Position numbers and translations under genes: made by a program
The notes under the pieces: generated by a model
Told to the model about the DNA's origin: nothing
Database searches by the model: none
What the model saw: only the letters and a program-made list of their open reading frames with translations
Shown here: positions 27,025-34,907 of the stretch, piece after piece
Numbering within the stretch: position 1 is the stretch's first letter
How the letters are laid out: each line of letters starts with the position of its first letter
Assembly: GCA_049671305.1 (NCBI GenBank)
Contig: JBATUR010000022.1
Location: 1-64,000, forward strand
Direction of reading: 5' to 3'
DNA from: CADCTM01 sp049671305
GTDB lineage: Bacteria > Cyanobacteriota > Cyanobacteriia > Cyanobacteriales > Coleofasciculaceae
DNA: 64,000 nt

Positions 27025-27459
27025 ATGCTGACGTTTACCCAACGCCTGAACCTGCTAGAGACAACTGTCAGCTTTAGCCTCTCACTGACTGCTGAAGAGC
27101 GCACCCGCACCCGCCATCGCTTTGAAACGCCTGATGGTAAGGAATTATTCTTGCGACTGCCGAGAGGGACTGTTTTGCAGGAGGGCGATTTATTACAATC
27201 TGAAGATGGTGCAACAGTAATTAAGATTGCCGCCAAACCGGAACCTGTGCTAACTGTAACTGCCCAGACGCCTGTTGATTTACTACGAGCATCCTATCAT
27301 TTGGGTAATCGTCATGTGGCTTTAGAAGTTGCTCCAGGCTACTTAAGATTGTCTCCCGACTCAGTGTTGCAGGCAATGTTGGAACAGTTGGGTGTGGAGG
27401 TACGAGAGGAAACTGTGCCATTTCAACCGGAAACCGGCGCTTATGGGCATAGTCACTAG
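27025..27459 (+). CDS. ureE: Urease accessory protein UreE
   Basis: The 144-residue metallochaperone delivers nickel to urease during maturation. Its N-terminal peptide-binding domain is visible (SLTAEERTRTRHRFETPDGK, ELFLRLPRGTVLQEGD). The C-terminal nickel-binding domain contains RASYHLGNRHVALEV with the conserved metal histidine, and LEQLGVEVREETVPFQPE. The His tail is short (GAYGHSH), so bulk nickel storage is unlikely. It is close behind a DUF4168 gene and is separated from ureF by 5.2 kb of signalling genes. A clear terminator follows. Confidence 0.93.
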   Translation: MLTFTQRLNLLETTVSFSLSLTAEERTRTRHRFETPDGKELFLRLPRGTVLQEGDLLQSEDGATVIKIAAKPEPVLTVTAQTPVDLLRASYHLGNRHVALEVAPGYLRLSPDSVLQAMLEQLGVEVREETVPFQPETGAYGHSH

Positions 27460-27772
27460 CTAAAAGGTAAGCACGGGAACATTACCCCGACACAAAAATC
27501 CTGACTAGATTTAAATAAAGCCGTAAATGAACGATAACTAGGAACTCGTTCATTTTTTGCTATTTTAAAGAAGTATGTACTTATTTAAGTTTGAGCAACA
27601 ATCAGGGTTCTAGGCAGCAAAATCTGTGATTTATCAACTTAAATGTATCGGGTGATTACCTCTACTTATCTTAATTCATCACTCATGAACTTTGCCTAAG
27701 TAAAGAGATGATTGCTGTTGCCTACTTATAATACTTTTCCTAAACTCTGAACAGGCTAAGACGACATTTTCT
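27460..27772. other. Intergenic region, ureE to ethylene-receptor kinase
   Basis: This 313-base spacer starts with the ureE terminator; the remainder is AT-rich and presumably holds the promoter of the kinase gene. No other element was recognised. Confidence 0.4.
27525..27558 (+). terminator. Rho-independent terminator after ureE
   Basis: AAATGAACGA (27525-27534) pairs with TCGTTCATTT (27546-27555) around an 11-base loop and runs into TTTTTT (27553-27558). Confidence 0.8.
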
Positions 27773-30394
27773 ATGTTGCAATTTTTTTGGCAAAATTTTT
27801 TTAGCGAAAGCTCATTTATTCCCCACGGACATTGTTATCTTTGGCAACCGGTGTTGGTGTGGCTCCATATTTTGTGCGATGGCATCATTACCATTAGTTA
27901 TTATTCAATCCCCGTTACTTTAGTTTATTTTGTCCGCAAACGTTCTGATTTTCCCTACCCTTGGATAGTTTGGTTATTTGGGGCATTTATTATTGCTTGC
28001 GGCACTACTCATGCCATGAATATTTGGACACTTTGGCATCCCACTTATTGGTTAAGTGGTTTCATCAAAGCGATTACAGCTTTAGTTTCACTATATACCG
28101 CACTGACGCTAGTGCCTTTGGTGCCTCTGGCGCTGGCTTTACCTAGCCCCCAACAACTCAAAGATGCCAACCTCAAGCTAGAGTCTGAAATTACTGAGCG
28201 AAAAATTGCCGAGGAGGCATTACGCAAAAGTGAACAACGTTATCGCGCCATTGTTGAAGACCAAACAGAACTAATTAGTCGCTTTCAAATTGATGGCACA
28301 TATACCTTTGTTAATGAAGCTTATTGTCGTTATTTCCAAGTAAAGCCAGAAGAGGTACTCGCGCCAAGCTATAAACCTTTTGTTCATCCAGAAGACCGAG
28401 AAAATGTTGCTAAATTGATTAACTCTCTCAATTTAGAACAACCTGTAGCAATGATTGAGAATCGAGTGATCGTTGCTGAGGAGGTTCGTTGGTTGCAATG
28501 GATATACCGAGCAATATTTGATGAGCAGGGTTACTTTATTGAGTTTCAGTCAACCGGACGGGATATCACAGAGCGCAAACAAACTGAAGCAGCTCTTAGA
28601 GAAAGCGAAGAACGTTGGCAGTTAGCGCTATCGGGTAACAATGACGGCGTTTGGGACTGGAACATCGATACAGGTCATGTTTTTGCCTCTACTCGATTAA
28701 TCGAAATTCTAGGCTATGAAAACTATGAGATAAACAATCATATCAATCAATGGCACGAACTTTTACATCCCGACGATCTTGAGCGAGTGATGGATATTCT
28801 GCAAGCTTACCTGGGTAAGCAATTAGAGCAGTACAAGCTTGAGTATCGCCTGAAGAGCAAAAATGGTGGCTACAAATGGATTTTGGCACGGGGACAGGCA
28901 CAATGGGATGATATCGGGAAACCGACACGCATGGTTGGCTCACTGCAAGATATTAGCGATCGCAAACTTGCAGAAGAGGCACTTCAACAGCAATTACAGT
29001 GGCAACAGTTGTTGGGGGCGACAACTCAACACATTCGTCAGTCTTTAAATCTAGAGGAGATTTTAGATAGCACTGTAACTCAAGTCCGGCAAGTGCTGGC
29101 AACTGACCGAGTAATTATTTTCTGCTTTGAGGAAGGTTGGAAGGGGAAGGTGATTGTAGAATCTATTGATGAACGCTTTCCCCCCATTCTCGGACAAAAA
29201 ATCTACAATCCTTGTTTTGAAGGCAACTATATTTTGTCTTACCAACAGGGTCGGGTCAAAGCTATAGATGATATTTATACAGGTTCTTTAAATCCCCGTC
29301 ATGTCGATTTACTAACTAAATTTCAGGTGAGAGCTAACTTAGTTGTACCAATTTTGTATAAAGAGCAGTTGTGGGGACTGCTAATTGTTCATCACTGTTC
29401 AGAAAAACGGCAGTGGCAGCAATTTGAGATTGATTTGCTGAGATCATTGGCTTCTCAAGCAGCGATCGCAATTCAACAAAGTCAACTTTATAAACAATCT
29501 CGTTCTCACGCACAGCAACTGGAGCAAACATTGCAGGAACTCCAAAGTACACAAGCTCAACTGGTGCATAGTGAAAAAATGTCCAGTTTAGGGCAGTTAG
29601 TTGCAGGCGTTGCTCACGAAATTAATAATCCTGTTAACTTCATTTCTGGCAATCTCTTTCATGCCCATCAGTATTGCTTGGAATTGCTTGATCTGATTAA
29701 ACTTTACCAAGAATACTATCCAAATCCTCCCACAGCTATTAAATTTTTGATAGAGGAAATAGAGCTTGATTTTCTTAGGAAAGACGTTTCCAAAATCTTT
29801 TCATCAATGAAAACTGGAGCTGATCGCATTAGCAATATTGTCTTATCTTTGCGGAATTTCTCGCGACTCGATGAAGCCCAAATGAAATTGGCAGATATTC
29901 ATTCTGGTTTAGATAGTACTTTATTAATGCTTACTCACCGCCTAGAAAGCAATTTCAAGAATCTTTCAAAAATCCAGGTTATTAAAGATTACGGCAAATT
30001 ACCACTAGTACAGTGCTATCCTGGACAACTGAATCAGGTGTTTATGAATATTCTGGCTAATGCCATTGATGCCATTAATCAGCATAATCAAGAACCTTCT
30101 TCAGAAGATATTAAAAACCAGCATCAGACTATTTTGATTAGTACAGAATTTTTGGCTAACTGTAAACAAGTGGTAATTTTAATTAGTGATAGTGGAGTGG
30201 GTATGAGTCAGGAAATCCAAAAAAGATTATATGATCCATTTTTTACAACTAAACCTATTGGTTCAGGCACAGGTTTAGGGTTATCTATTAGCCATCAGAT
30301 TATTGTTGAGAAACACCGGGGAGAATTGCAGTGTATTTCTGCACCTAATTATGGTACAACTTTCTTAGTTACAATTCCAGTGCGACAGAAATAA
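27773..30394 (+). CDS. ETR1-like ethylene-receptor sensor histidine kinase
   Basis: The 873-residue protein opens with three membrane helices (about 25-120) that align without gaps to the ethylene-binding domain of plant ETR1, offset by 11. CDGIITISYYSIPVTLVYFV matches D25, Y32, I35 and P36 (here D36, Y43, I46, P47), and AFIIACGTTHAMNIW matches I62, C65 and H69 (here I73, C76, H80), the copper ligands included. PAS regions follow (about 154-280 and 282-405), then a phytochrome-like GAF (410-580), a HisKA with KMSSLGQLVAGVAHEINNPV (H615) and a HATPase with GTGLGLSISHQII. Synechocystis Slr1212 (SynEtr1) is the known bacterial relative. No response regulator is adjacent. It sits between ureE and ureF. 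Confidence 0.92.
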   Translation: MLQFFWQNFFSESSFIPHGHCYLWQPVLVWLHILCDGIITISYYSIPVTLVYFVRKRSDFPYPWIVWLFGAFIIACGTTHAMNIWTLWHPTYWLSGFIKAITALVSLYTALTLVPLVPLALALPSPQQLKDANLKLESEITERKIAEEALRKSEQRYRAIVEDQTELISRFQIDGTYTFVNEAYCRYFQVKPEEVLAPSYKPFVHPEDRENVAKLINSLNLEQPVAMIENRVIVAEEVRWLQWIYRAIFDEQGYFIEFQSTGRDITERKQTEAALRESEERWQLALSGNNDGVWDWNIDTGHVFASTRLIEILGYENYEINNHINQWHELLHPDDLERVMDILQAYLGKQLEQYKLEYRLKSKNGGYKWILARGQAQWDDIGKPTRMVGSLQDISDRKLAEEALQQQLQWQQLLGATTQHIRQSLNLEEILDSTVTQVRQVLATDRVIIFCFEEGWKGKVIVESIDERFPPILGQKIYNPCFEGNYILSYQQGRVKAIDDIYTGSLNPRHVDLLTKFQVRANLVVPILYKEQLWGLLIVHHCSEKRQWQQFEIDLLRSLASQAAIAIQQSQLYKQSRSHAQQLEQTLQELQSTQAQLVHSEKMSSLGQLVAGVAHEINNPVNFISGNLFHAHQYCLELLDLIKLYQEYYPNPPTAIKFLIEEIELDFLRKDVSKIFSSMKTGADRISNIVLSLRNFSRLDEAQMKLADIHSGLDSTLLMLTHRLESNFKNLSKIQVIKDYGKLPLVQCYPGQLNQVFMNILANAIDAINQHNQEPSSEDIKNQHQTILISTEFLANCKQVVILISDSGVGMSQEIQKRLYDPFFTTKPIGSGTGLGLSISHQIIVEKHRGELQCISAPNYGTTFLVTIPVRQK

Positions 30395-30415
30395 TCGTGA
30401 TTAATTACGGCAGTT

Positions 30416-30448
30416 AGATCCCCGACTTCTTCAAGAAGTCGGGGATCT
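30416..30448. repeat. Palindromic repeat, AGATCCCCGACTTCTT family, copy 1
   Basis: AGATCCCCGACTTCTT (30416-30431) is followed, after one base, by its exact reverse complement (30433-30448). It begins 22 bases after the ethylene-receptor gene and could end its transcript. An identical copy apart from the centre base is at 62550-62582. Confidence 0.9.
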
Positions 30449-30500
30449 AAATATCGTAAAAACATTTATCATAAATATAACTATTGATAGATGCATTGTA

Positions 30501-32372
30501 ATGATTTGCTGTCTCAATCCGGCTTGCCATAATCCATCTTGTCCTGACGGTACAAAATTTTGCTTTAAATGTGGAACACAACTTGTAGAGTTACGGCGCT
30601 ATCACCCAATTCGGCAATTAGGTTGCGGCGGTTTTGGCAAAACTTATTTGGCTGAAGATGTTGATAGTTTTAATGAGCAATGTGTTATTAAACAATTTGC
30701 ACCGCAAAGTCAAGGAACAAGCGCTTTTGAGATAGCAACTCGGCTATTTGAAGAAGAAGCAAGGCGACTGAAACAACTGGGGCAGCATTCACAAATTCCT
30801 AGTTTGTTGGCATATTTTAAGCAAGATAATCGCTTGTATTTGGTGCAGCAATATATCGAAGGACTGAATTTATTAGATGAATTAGAACTGCAAGGTGCAT
30901 TTAGTGAGCAAAAGATTCGGGAGTTGTTGTTGGATTTATTAAATATACTGCAGTCGGTTCATCAAGAGAAAGTTATTCACCGAGATATTAAGCCAGAGAA
31001 TATTATTCGCCGCAAAGTTGATAGTAAGTTGGTGTTAATTGATTTTGGTGCTTCTAAGCAGTTAAGTGGCACGATTTTGACGAAACAAGGCACAACTATT
31101 GGCTCATTTGGCTATGCACCGCCGGAACAAATGGATGGTGGAGAAGCTTATCCGGCAAGTGATTTATATAGTTTGGGTGCAACTTGTTTTCATTTGTTGA
31201 GTGGGATTAATCCTTGGGAACTTTGGAAGCGAAAAGGTTACAGTTGGATTGATAGTTGGCAGCAGAATTTAGGGCAATCTGTGAGTCAAGATTTGGGATG
31301 TGTTGTTGATAAGTTGCTGCAAGAAGATTATCGGCAGAGATATCAGTCAGTAGAGGAAGTTTTGCAAGATTTGAGTCGTAAGTTAGCGGTACAATCTCCT
31401 TCAGTAACGCCGCCACCACCTAAACCATCACAACAGAAGATAGTCTCTAAAAATCCTTGGCTACTGGAGTTACGTGGACATTCCAACTATGTTAATTCCG
31501 TCGCTATTAGCCCAGATGGAGAGACGATTGTAAGTGGAAGTTACGGCCACACTATCAAGATTTGGAATCTAAAAACTGGTGATTTGAAAGATACGCTTTT
31601 TGGGCATACAGACAGGATTCATGACATTGCTATAAGCCTAGATGGACAAACGATTGTGAGTGCAAGTCACGATAGTAAAATTAAGATTTGGAATCTGAAA
31701 ACTGGTTATTTAAAAAAGACTCTTTGTAGTAATTCTGGTTCTGTTTTTTGCGTCGCTATTAGCCCGGATGGGCAGAAGATTGTAAGTGGGAATTGGTCTA
31801 ATACTATCCAGATTTGGAATCTACAAACTGGTAAGTTAAACAATACTCTTATTGGGCATTCAGACGCTGTAAATTCTATTGCCATTAGTCCAGATGGACA
31901 GACTTTAGTGAGTGGAAGTAGCGACAGCACTATCAAGACTTGGAATCTACAAACTGGTAAGTTGAAAAATACAATGGTTGGGCATACTGGCATAGTTTAT
32001 TCTATTGCCATTAGCCCAGATGGAGAGACGATTGTGAGTGGGAGTAGCGATAAAACTATTAAGATTTGGAATCCGAAAACTGCTTGGTTAAATACTACTT
32101 TTATTGGGAATGCTGCTATATTTTTTAATTCTACCCTTGCTGGACATTCTAACTTGGTTAAGTCTGTAGCAATCAGCCCAGATGGAGAGATTATTGTGAG
32201 TGGTAGTAGTGACGATACTATTAAAATTTGGCATTTGAAAACGGGTAATTTGAAAACCACACTTGTTGGGCATTCCAGTTCAGTTAATTCCGTTGCTATA
32301 AGCCCAGATGGAGAGACTTTAGTCAGTGGTAGTAGGGACAAAACTATTAAGGTTTGGCAGATGCCGAAATAG
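30501..32372 (+). CDS. Zinc-ribbon Ser/Thr protein kinase with seven WD40 repeats
   Basis: The 623-residue protein starts with a zinc ribbon (paired Cys in MICCLNPACHNPSC and FCFKCGTQL). A Hanks-type kinase follows (about 30-300): glycine loop LGCGGFGKTY, lysine in CVIKQFA, catalytic VIHRDIKPENI and IDFGAS. A Pro-rich linker leads to seven WD40 units (about 315-623), each like GHSNYVNSVAISPDGETIVS, enough for one closed propeller; a 14-residue insertion (FIGNAAIFFNST) follows the fifth. No membrane helix is seen. The substrate is unknown. The propeller probably recruits partners. The kinase half resembles that of the GUN4 kinase at 53722. Confidence 0.93.
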   Translation: MICCLNPACHNPSCPDGTKFCFKCGTQLVELRRYHPIRQLGCGGFGKTYLAEDVDSFNEQCVIKQFAPQSQGTSAFEIATRLFEEEARRLKQLGQHSQIPSLLAYFKQDNRLYLVQQYIEGLNLLDELELQGAFSEQKIRELLLDLLNILQSVHQEKVIHRDIKPENIIRRKVDSKLVLIDFGASKQLSGTILTKQGTTIGSFGYAPPEQMDGGEAYPASDLYSLGATCFHLLSGINPWELWKRKGYSWIDSWQQNLGQSVSQDLGCVVDKLLQEDYRQRYQSVEEVLQDLSRKLAVQSPSVTPPPPKPSQQKIVSKNPWLLELRGHSNYVNSVAISPDGETIVSGSYGHTIKIWNLKTGDLKDTLFGHTDRIHDIAISLDGQTIVSASHDSKIKIWNLKTGYLKKTLCSNSGSVFCVAISPDGQKIVSGNWSNTIQIWNLQTGKLNNTLIGHSDAVNSIAISPDGQTLVSGSSDSTIKTWNLQTGKLKNTMVGHTGIVYSIAISPDGETIVSGSSDKTIKIWNPKTAWLNTTFIGNAAIFFNSTLAGHSNLVKSVAISPDGEIIVSGSSDDTIKIWHLKTGNLKTTLVGHSSSVNSVAISPDGETLVSGSRDKTIKVWQMPK

Positions 32373-32493
32373 TTTTGAGTTTATCGAGATAAGTTAAGGT
32401 GATAAGTTTTGAAGGGGGCGGATTTTGTTATGATTTTTACTGGTATATAACGATTGTTTGATAAACCTGCATTATTGATCATCTATCGCCCAC

Positions 32494-32641
32494 GTCCGCC
32501 GTGGGTTTAAACCCACGTCTCATAGCGAAAGTCCATTTTAATGGACTGCAATAATGAAAATGTTGTCGGTATTCATGGCTTTTATTTAGTCCTCTTGAGA
32601 GGACTTTTGCTATCAGACAGGGGTTTCAACCTCTGGCGGAC
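32494..32641. repeat. 148-bp element with 41-bp imperfect inverted ends (MITE-like)
   Basis: The 41-base ends (32494-32534 and 32601-32641) are reverse complements at 33 of 41 positions. Each end contains its own hairpin (GTGGGTTTAAACCCAC at 32501; AGGGGTTTCAACCTCT in the right end), so the differences preserve local pairing. Inside are AGTCCATTTTAATGGACT (32530-32547) and AGTCCTCTTGAGAGGACT (32588-32605). No transposase and no clear target duplication are seen. The right end is 23 bases before the ureF start. Confidence 0.8.
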
Positions 32642-32664
32642 TTTTAAACCAACGATCCTTAAAC

Positions 32665-33351
32665 TTGCAAAACCTCAAACTTTTACATCTCCTACAACTA
32701 GCTAGCCCAACTCTACCAGTAGGGGCTTATAGCTATTCCGATGGCTTAGAAACTTTAGTTGAAAAAGCCGTAATTAATAACTCCAAAAGCCTAAAACATT
32801 GGCTAGAACAAGAACTAAGTTATGGTGCAATTCGATTAGAAGCTGCGGTGATGCTCAGAGCTTATCGTAGCGCTGAAAACCATAATTTTGACGATTTGGG
32901 CTACTGGAATGCTTGGCTGACAGCGGCGAAGGAAACAGCGGAATTGCGGGCGCAATCTTTGCAAATGGGCAATTCTCTGATGCGACTAATGCTTGATCTA
33001 GAGCATTCTAGCACGACATCTCTGCAAGATATGGCAACGGCGGCGGGTTATCCTTGTAATTATGCGATCGCTTTTGGCATGGCGGCGGCAACCTGGCAAA
33101 TTGACATCACCTCGGCAACTTTGGGATACTTACATAGTTGGGCATCAAACCTAATCGGCGCTGGTGTTAAACTGATTCCCTTGGGTCAAACTTCCGGTCA
33201 ACAGCTATTACTAGAAATTAATAGTAATATTACTATTGCTACATCAGAAATCTTAACTTTAGAGGATGATGATTTATCTAGTTGCGGCTGGGGATTAGCA
33301 CTTGCTAGTATGGCTCACGAAACTCAATATACGCGCTTATTTCGTAGTTAA
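32665..33351 (+). CDS. ureF: Urease accessory protein UreF
   Basis: The 228-residue protein is the UreF GTPase-regulator that, with UreG and UreH/D, loads nickel into urease. The N-terminus LHLLQLASPTLPVGAYSYSD GLETLVE-type sequence is the UreF hallmark. Later AWLTAAKETAELRAQSLQMG and CNYAIAFGMAAATWQ fit the family. The start is taken as TTG 32665 because no ATG or GTG gives a better N-terminus. No clear ribosome site precedes it, and the dispersed element at 32494-32641 may have replaced the original leader. It is followed by ureG after 34 bases. Confidence 0.92.
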   Translation: MQNLKLLHLLQLASPTLPVGAYSYSDGLETLVEKAVINNSKSLKHWLEQELSYGAIRLEAAVMLRAYRSAENHNFDDLGYWNAWLTAAKETAELRAQSLQMGNSLMRLMLDLEHSSTTSLQDMATAAGYPCNYAIAFGMAAATWQIDITSATLGYLHSWASNLIGAGVKLIPLGQTSGQQLLLEINSNITIATSEILTLEDDDLSSCGWGLALASMAHETQYTRLFRS

Positions 33352-33385
33352 ATTATTATCTAAAAACCAACAACTAACAAAACTT

Positions 33386-33982
33386 ATGAATGCTTTTCGT
33401 GTCGGAATTGCAGGTCCCGTGGGTTCAGGAAAAACGGCTTTACTTGATGCTTTGTGTAAGGCGATGCGAGTATCAAATCAAATTGCTGTTGTCACCAATG
33501 ATATTTATACTCAAGAAGATGCTCAGTTTTTAGTCCGTAGTCAGGCACTGGAAAGCGGACGCATTCTTGGCGTTGAAACAGGCGGTTGTCCTCATACGGC
33601 AATTCGTGAAGATGCCTCTATGAATATTGCTGCTATTGCACAATTGGAACATCAATTTACTGATTTAGATTTAGTATTCTTAGAAAGTGGTGGCGATAAC
33701 CTAGCAGCTACTTTTAGCCCCGAACTTGTCGATTTAACGATTTATGTAATTGACGTTGCTGCTGGTGATAAAATCCCTCGCAAAGGTGGTCCCGGCATTA
33801 CTAAATCTGACCTTTTAGTTATTAATAAAATTGACCTTGCACCGCTAGTTGGGGCTGATTTAGATGTGATGGAACGGGATACCAAAAAGATGCGAGGGAA
33901 TAAACCTTTTGTGTTTACAAATTTAAAAACCAAGCAAGGAATTGAGACTGTCGTTGACTTTGTGAAACACCATATGGGGTAG
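33386..33982 (+). CDS. ureG: Urease accessory GTPase UreG
   Basis: From ATG 33386 (MNAFRVGIAGPVGSGKTALL) the product has 198 residues, the usual UreG length. The P-loop GPVGSGKT, metal-site region GVETGGCPHTAIREDASMN (Cys-Pro-His), Walker-B-like LVFLESGGDNLAA and the G4 motif INKIDLAPL are all present. UreG hydrolyses GTP to drive nickel insertion into urease. The upstream in-frame extension belongs to the ureF overlap and is not used. Its TAG stop lies inside a TAGAGACGTTCC-type repeat. Confidence 0.95.
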   Translation: MNAFRVGIAGPVGSGKTALLDALCKAMRVSNQIAVVTNDIYTQEDAQFLVRSQALESGRILGVETGGCPHTAIREDASMNIAAIAQLEHQFTDLDLVFLESGGDNLAATFSPELVDLTIYVIDVAAGDKIPRKGGPGITKSDLLVINKIDLAPLVGADLDVMERDTKKMRGNKPFVFTNLKTKQGIETVVDFVKHHMG

Positions 33983-34030
33983 AGACGTTCCCTGCAAAAA
34001 CGCTAGGGCAATTGGCAAACATCTCTACCC
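33977..34030. repeat. Palindromic repeat, TAGAGACGTTCC family, copy 3 (composite)
   Basis: GGGTAGAGACGTT (33977-33989) pairs with AACATCTCTACCC (34018-34030) with one mismatch, and an inner hairpin CCCTGC/GCTAGGG lies between. The TAG ending ureG (33980-33982) is in the left arm. It sits between the convergent ureG and SH3-protein genes and may terminate both. Confidence 0.8.
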
Positions 34031-34037
34031 GTTGCCA

Positions 34038-34637
34038 TTATGGACAATATCCTAAATTACTTGCAGATTGGTTTGCCAAACCATTAGAAACCCAACCGTT
34101 AGCAGGTGCAGAAATTTGTACCCAATCACGATTTTCTGCTCTTGTAACTGTTGCAGGACTAGTTGTGAGAGTAACTCGTCCGAAAATAGGAACTCCACCA
34201 ACTGCAGATGAGGTGCTAGTAGCATCACGACGAATTGTTAAGCCTTCATTTGGTCGTATCACTCTACGGCAAAGTGCATTGTCGGTTGGAGGCGGCGTGT
34301 TATTGCAAAGCTTGAGGTTGACGGCAAACACATACCCGGAGGTTGGGCTACTGACGGCGATGAAGCCATTGGCATCGGATGTGTTGCCAGCTAGGGTGAC
34401 AGTTTTATCAGCCGCAACTAACTGTAGCGCTTCGCTGGTGGCTAAAGCGCCTCTAAAGACTGGGGTTGAGATTTTGGCAGCGCGGCACTGTCCCACTAAA
34501 GCAGGTAAAGGTTGTATTGTTTGGGCGCTTTCTTGGACGTTGGTATCGGCAAGCGCTGAATTAGAAATTCCACCAATAGCGATCGCTATTACTGCCAAAA
34601 AATTAAGACATTTCCTGAATCGTTTCATTTTTAACAT
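34038..34637 (-). CDS. Secreted protein with bacterial SH3-like domains
   Basis: The 199-residue product has a Sec signal peptide (MLKMKRFRKCLNFLAVIAIA, then a small-residue SNSALA cleavage region). Two SH3-like repeats follow, about 55-110 and 115-195, each with the adhesive-strand pattern (the second has GLTIRRDATSTSSAVGGVPI and DWVQISAPANGWVSN). Pairs of cysteines (GQCRAA, KLCNN, LCRRV, GYCP) suggest disulfides. Such proteins usually act at the cell wall. The substrate is unknown. An AGGAG site precedes the first ATG. The opposite strand is also open but is judged a shadow. Confidence 0.8.
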   Translation of the reverse strand: MLKMKRFRKCLNFLAVIAIAIGGISNSALADTNVQESAQTIQPLPALVGQCRAAKISTPVFRGALATSEALQLVAADKTVTLAGNTSDANGFIAVSSPTSGYVFAVNLKLCNNTPPPTDNALCRRVIRPNEGLTIRRDATSTSSAVGGVPIFGRVTLTTSPATVTRAENRDWVQISAPANGWVSNGLANQSASNLGYCP

Positions 34638-34808
34638 AAATCAAACTCCTGATTGCAAAGTTGACAATTTTACTGCCAAGAAGACTGCCTGACGCGATAT
34701 AGTCAAAGCAGACAGCCCCTCGTGGCTATTATTGTCTTCAACTTGTTCAGCCTTGTTTCCGCAATAACTCGGAATTTTTAAAGCGGTTTGGCTGATCTTG
34801 GGGATTTT

Positions 34809-34851
34809 GTATCCCCAGTAACATTATTCCAGATTAACCGTGTTTTATTAT
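34809..34851 (+). promoter_or_regulatory. Candidate NtcA-activated promoter of urtABCDE
   Basis: GTA (34809-34811), eight bases, then AAC (34820-34822) is an imperfect version of the NtcA site GTA-N8-TAC. A -10-like TATTAT follows 23 bases later (34846-34851), the spacing seen in NtcA-dependent promoters. A short palindrome CACAGT-CTG-ACTGTG (34852-34866) overlaps the expected transcription start. Confidence 0.45.
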
Positions 34852-34907
34852 CACAGTCTGACTGTGTGAATTTATATCCATCGGCTGAAATAGGAAGAAA
34901 AAAAAAC

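Noticed and set aside
33302..33385. Longer N-terminus for ureG
   Set aside because: These codons run through the end of ureF; the ATG at 33386 matches UreG homologues exactly.
34012..34692. 226-codon plus-strand frame opposite the SH3 protein
   Set aside because: The reverse strand has a signal peptide, ribosome site and SH3-like repeats; the plus-strand text lacks these.
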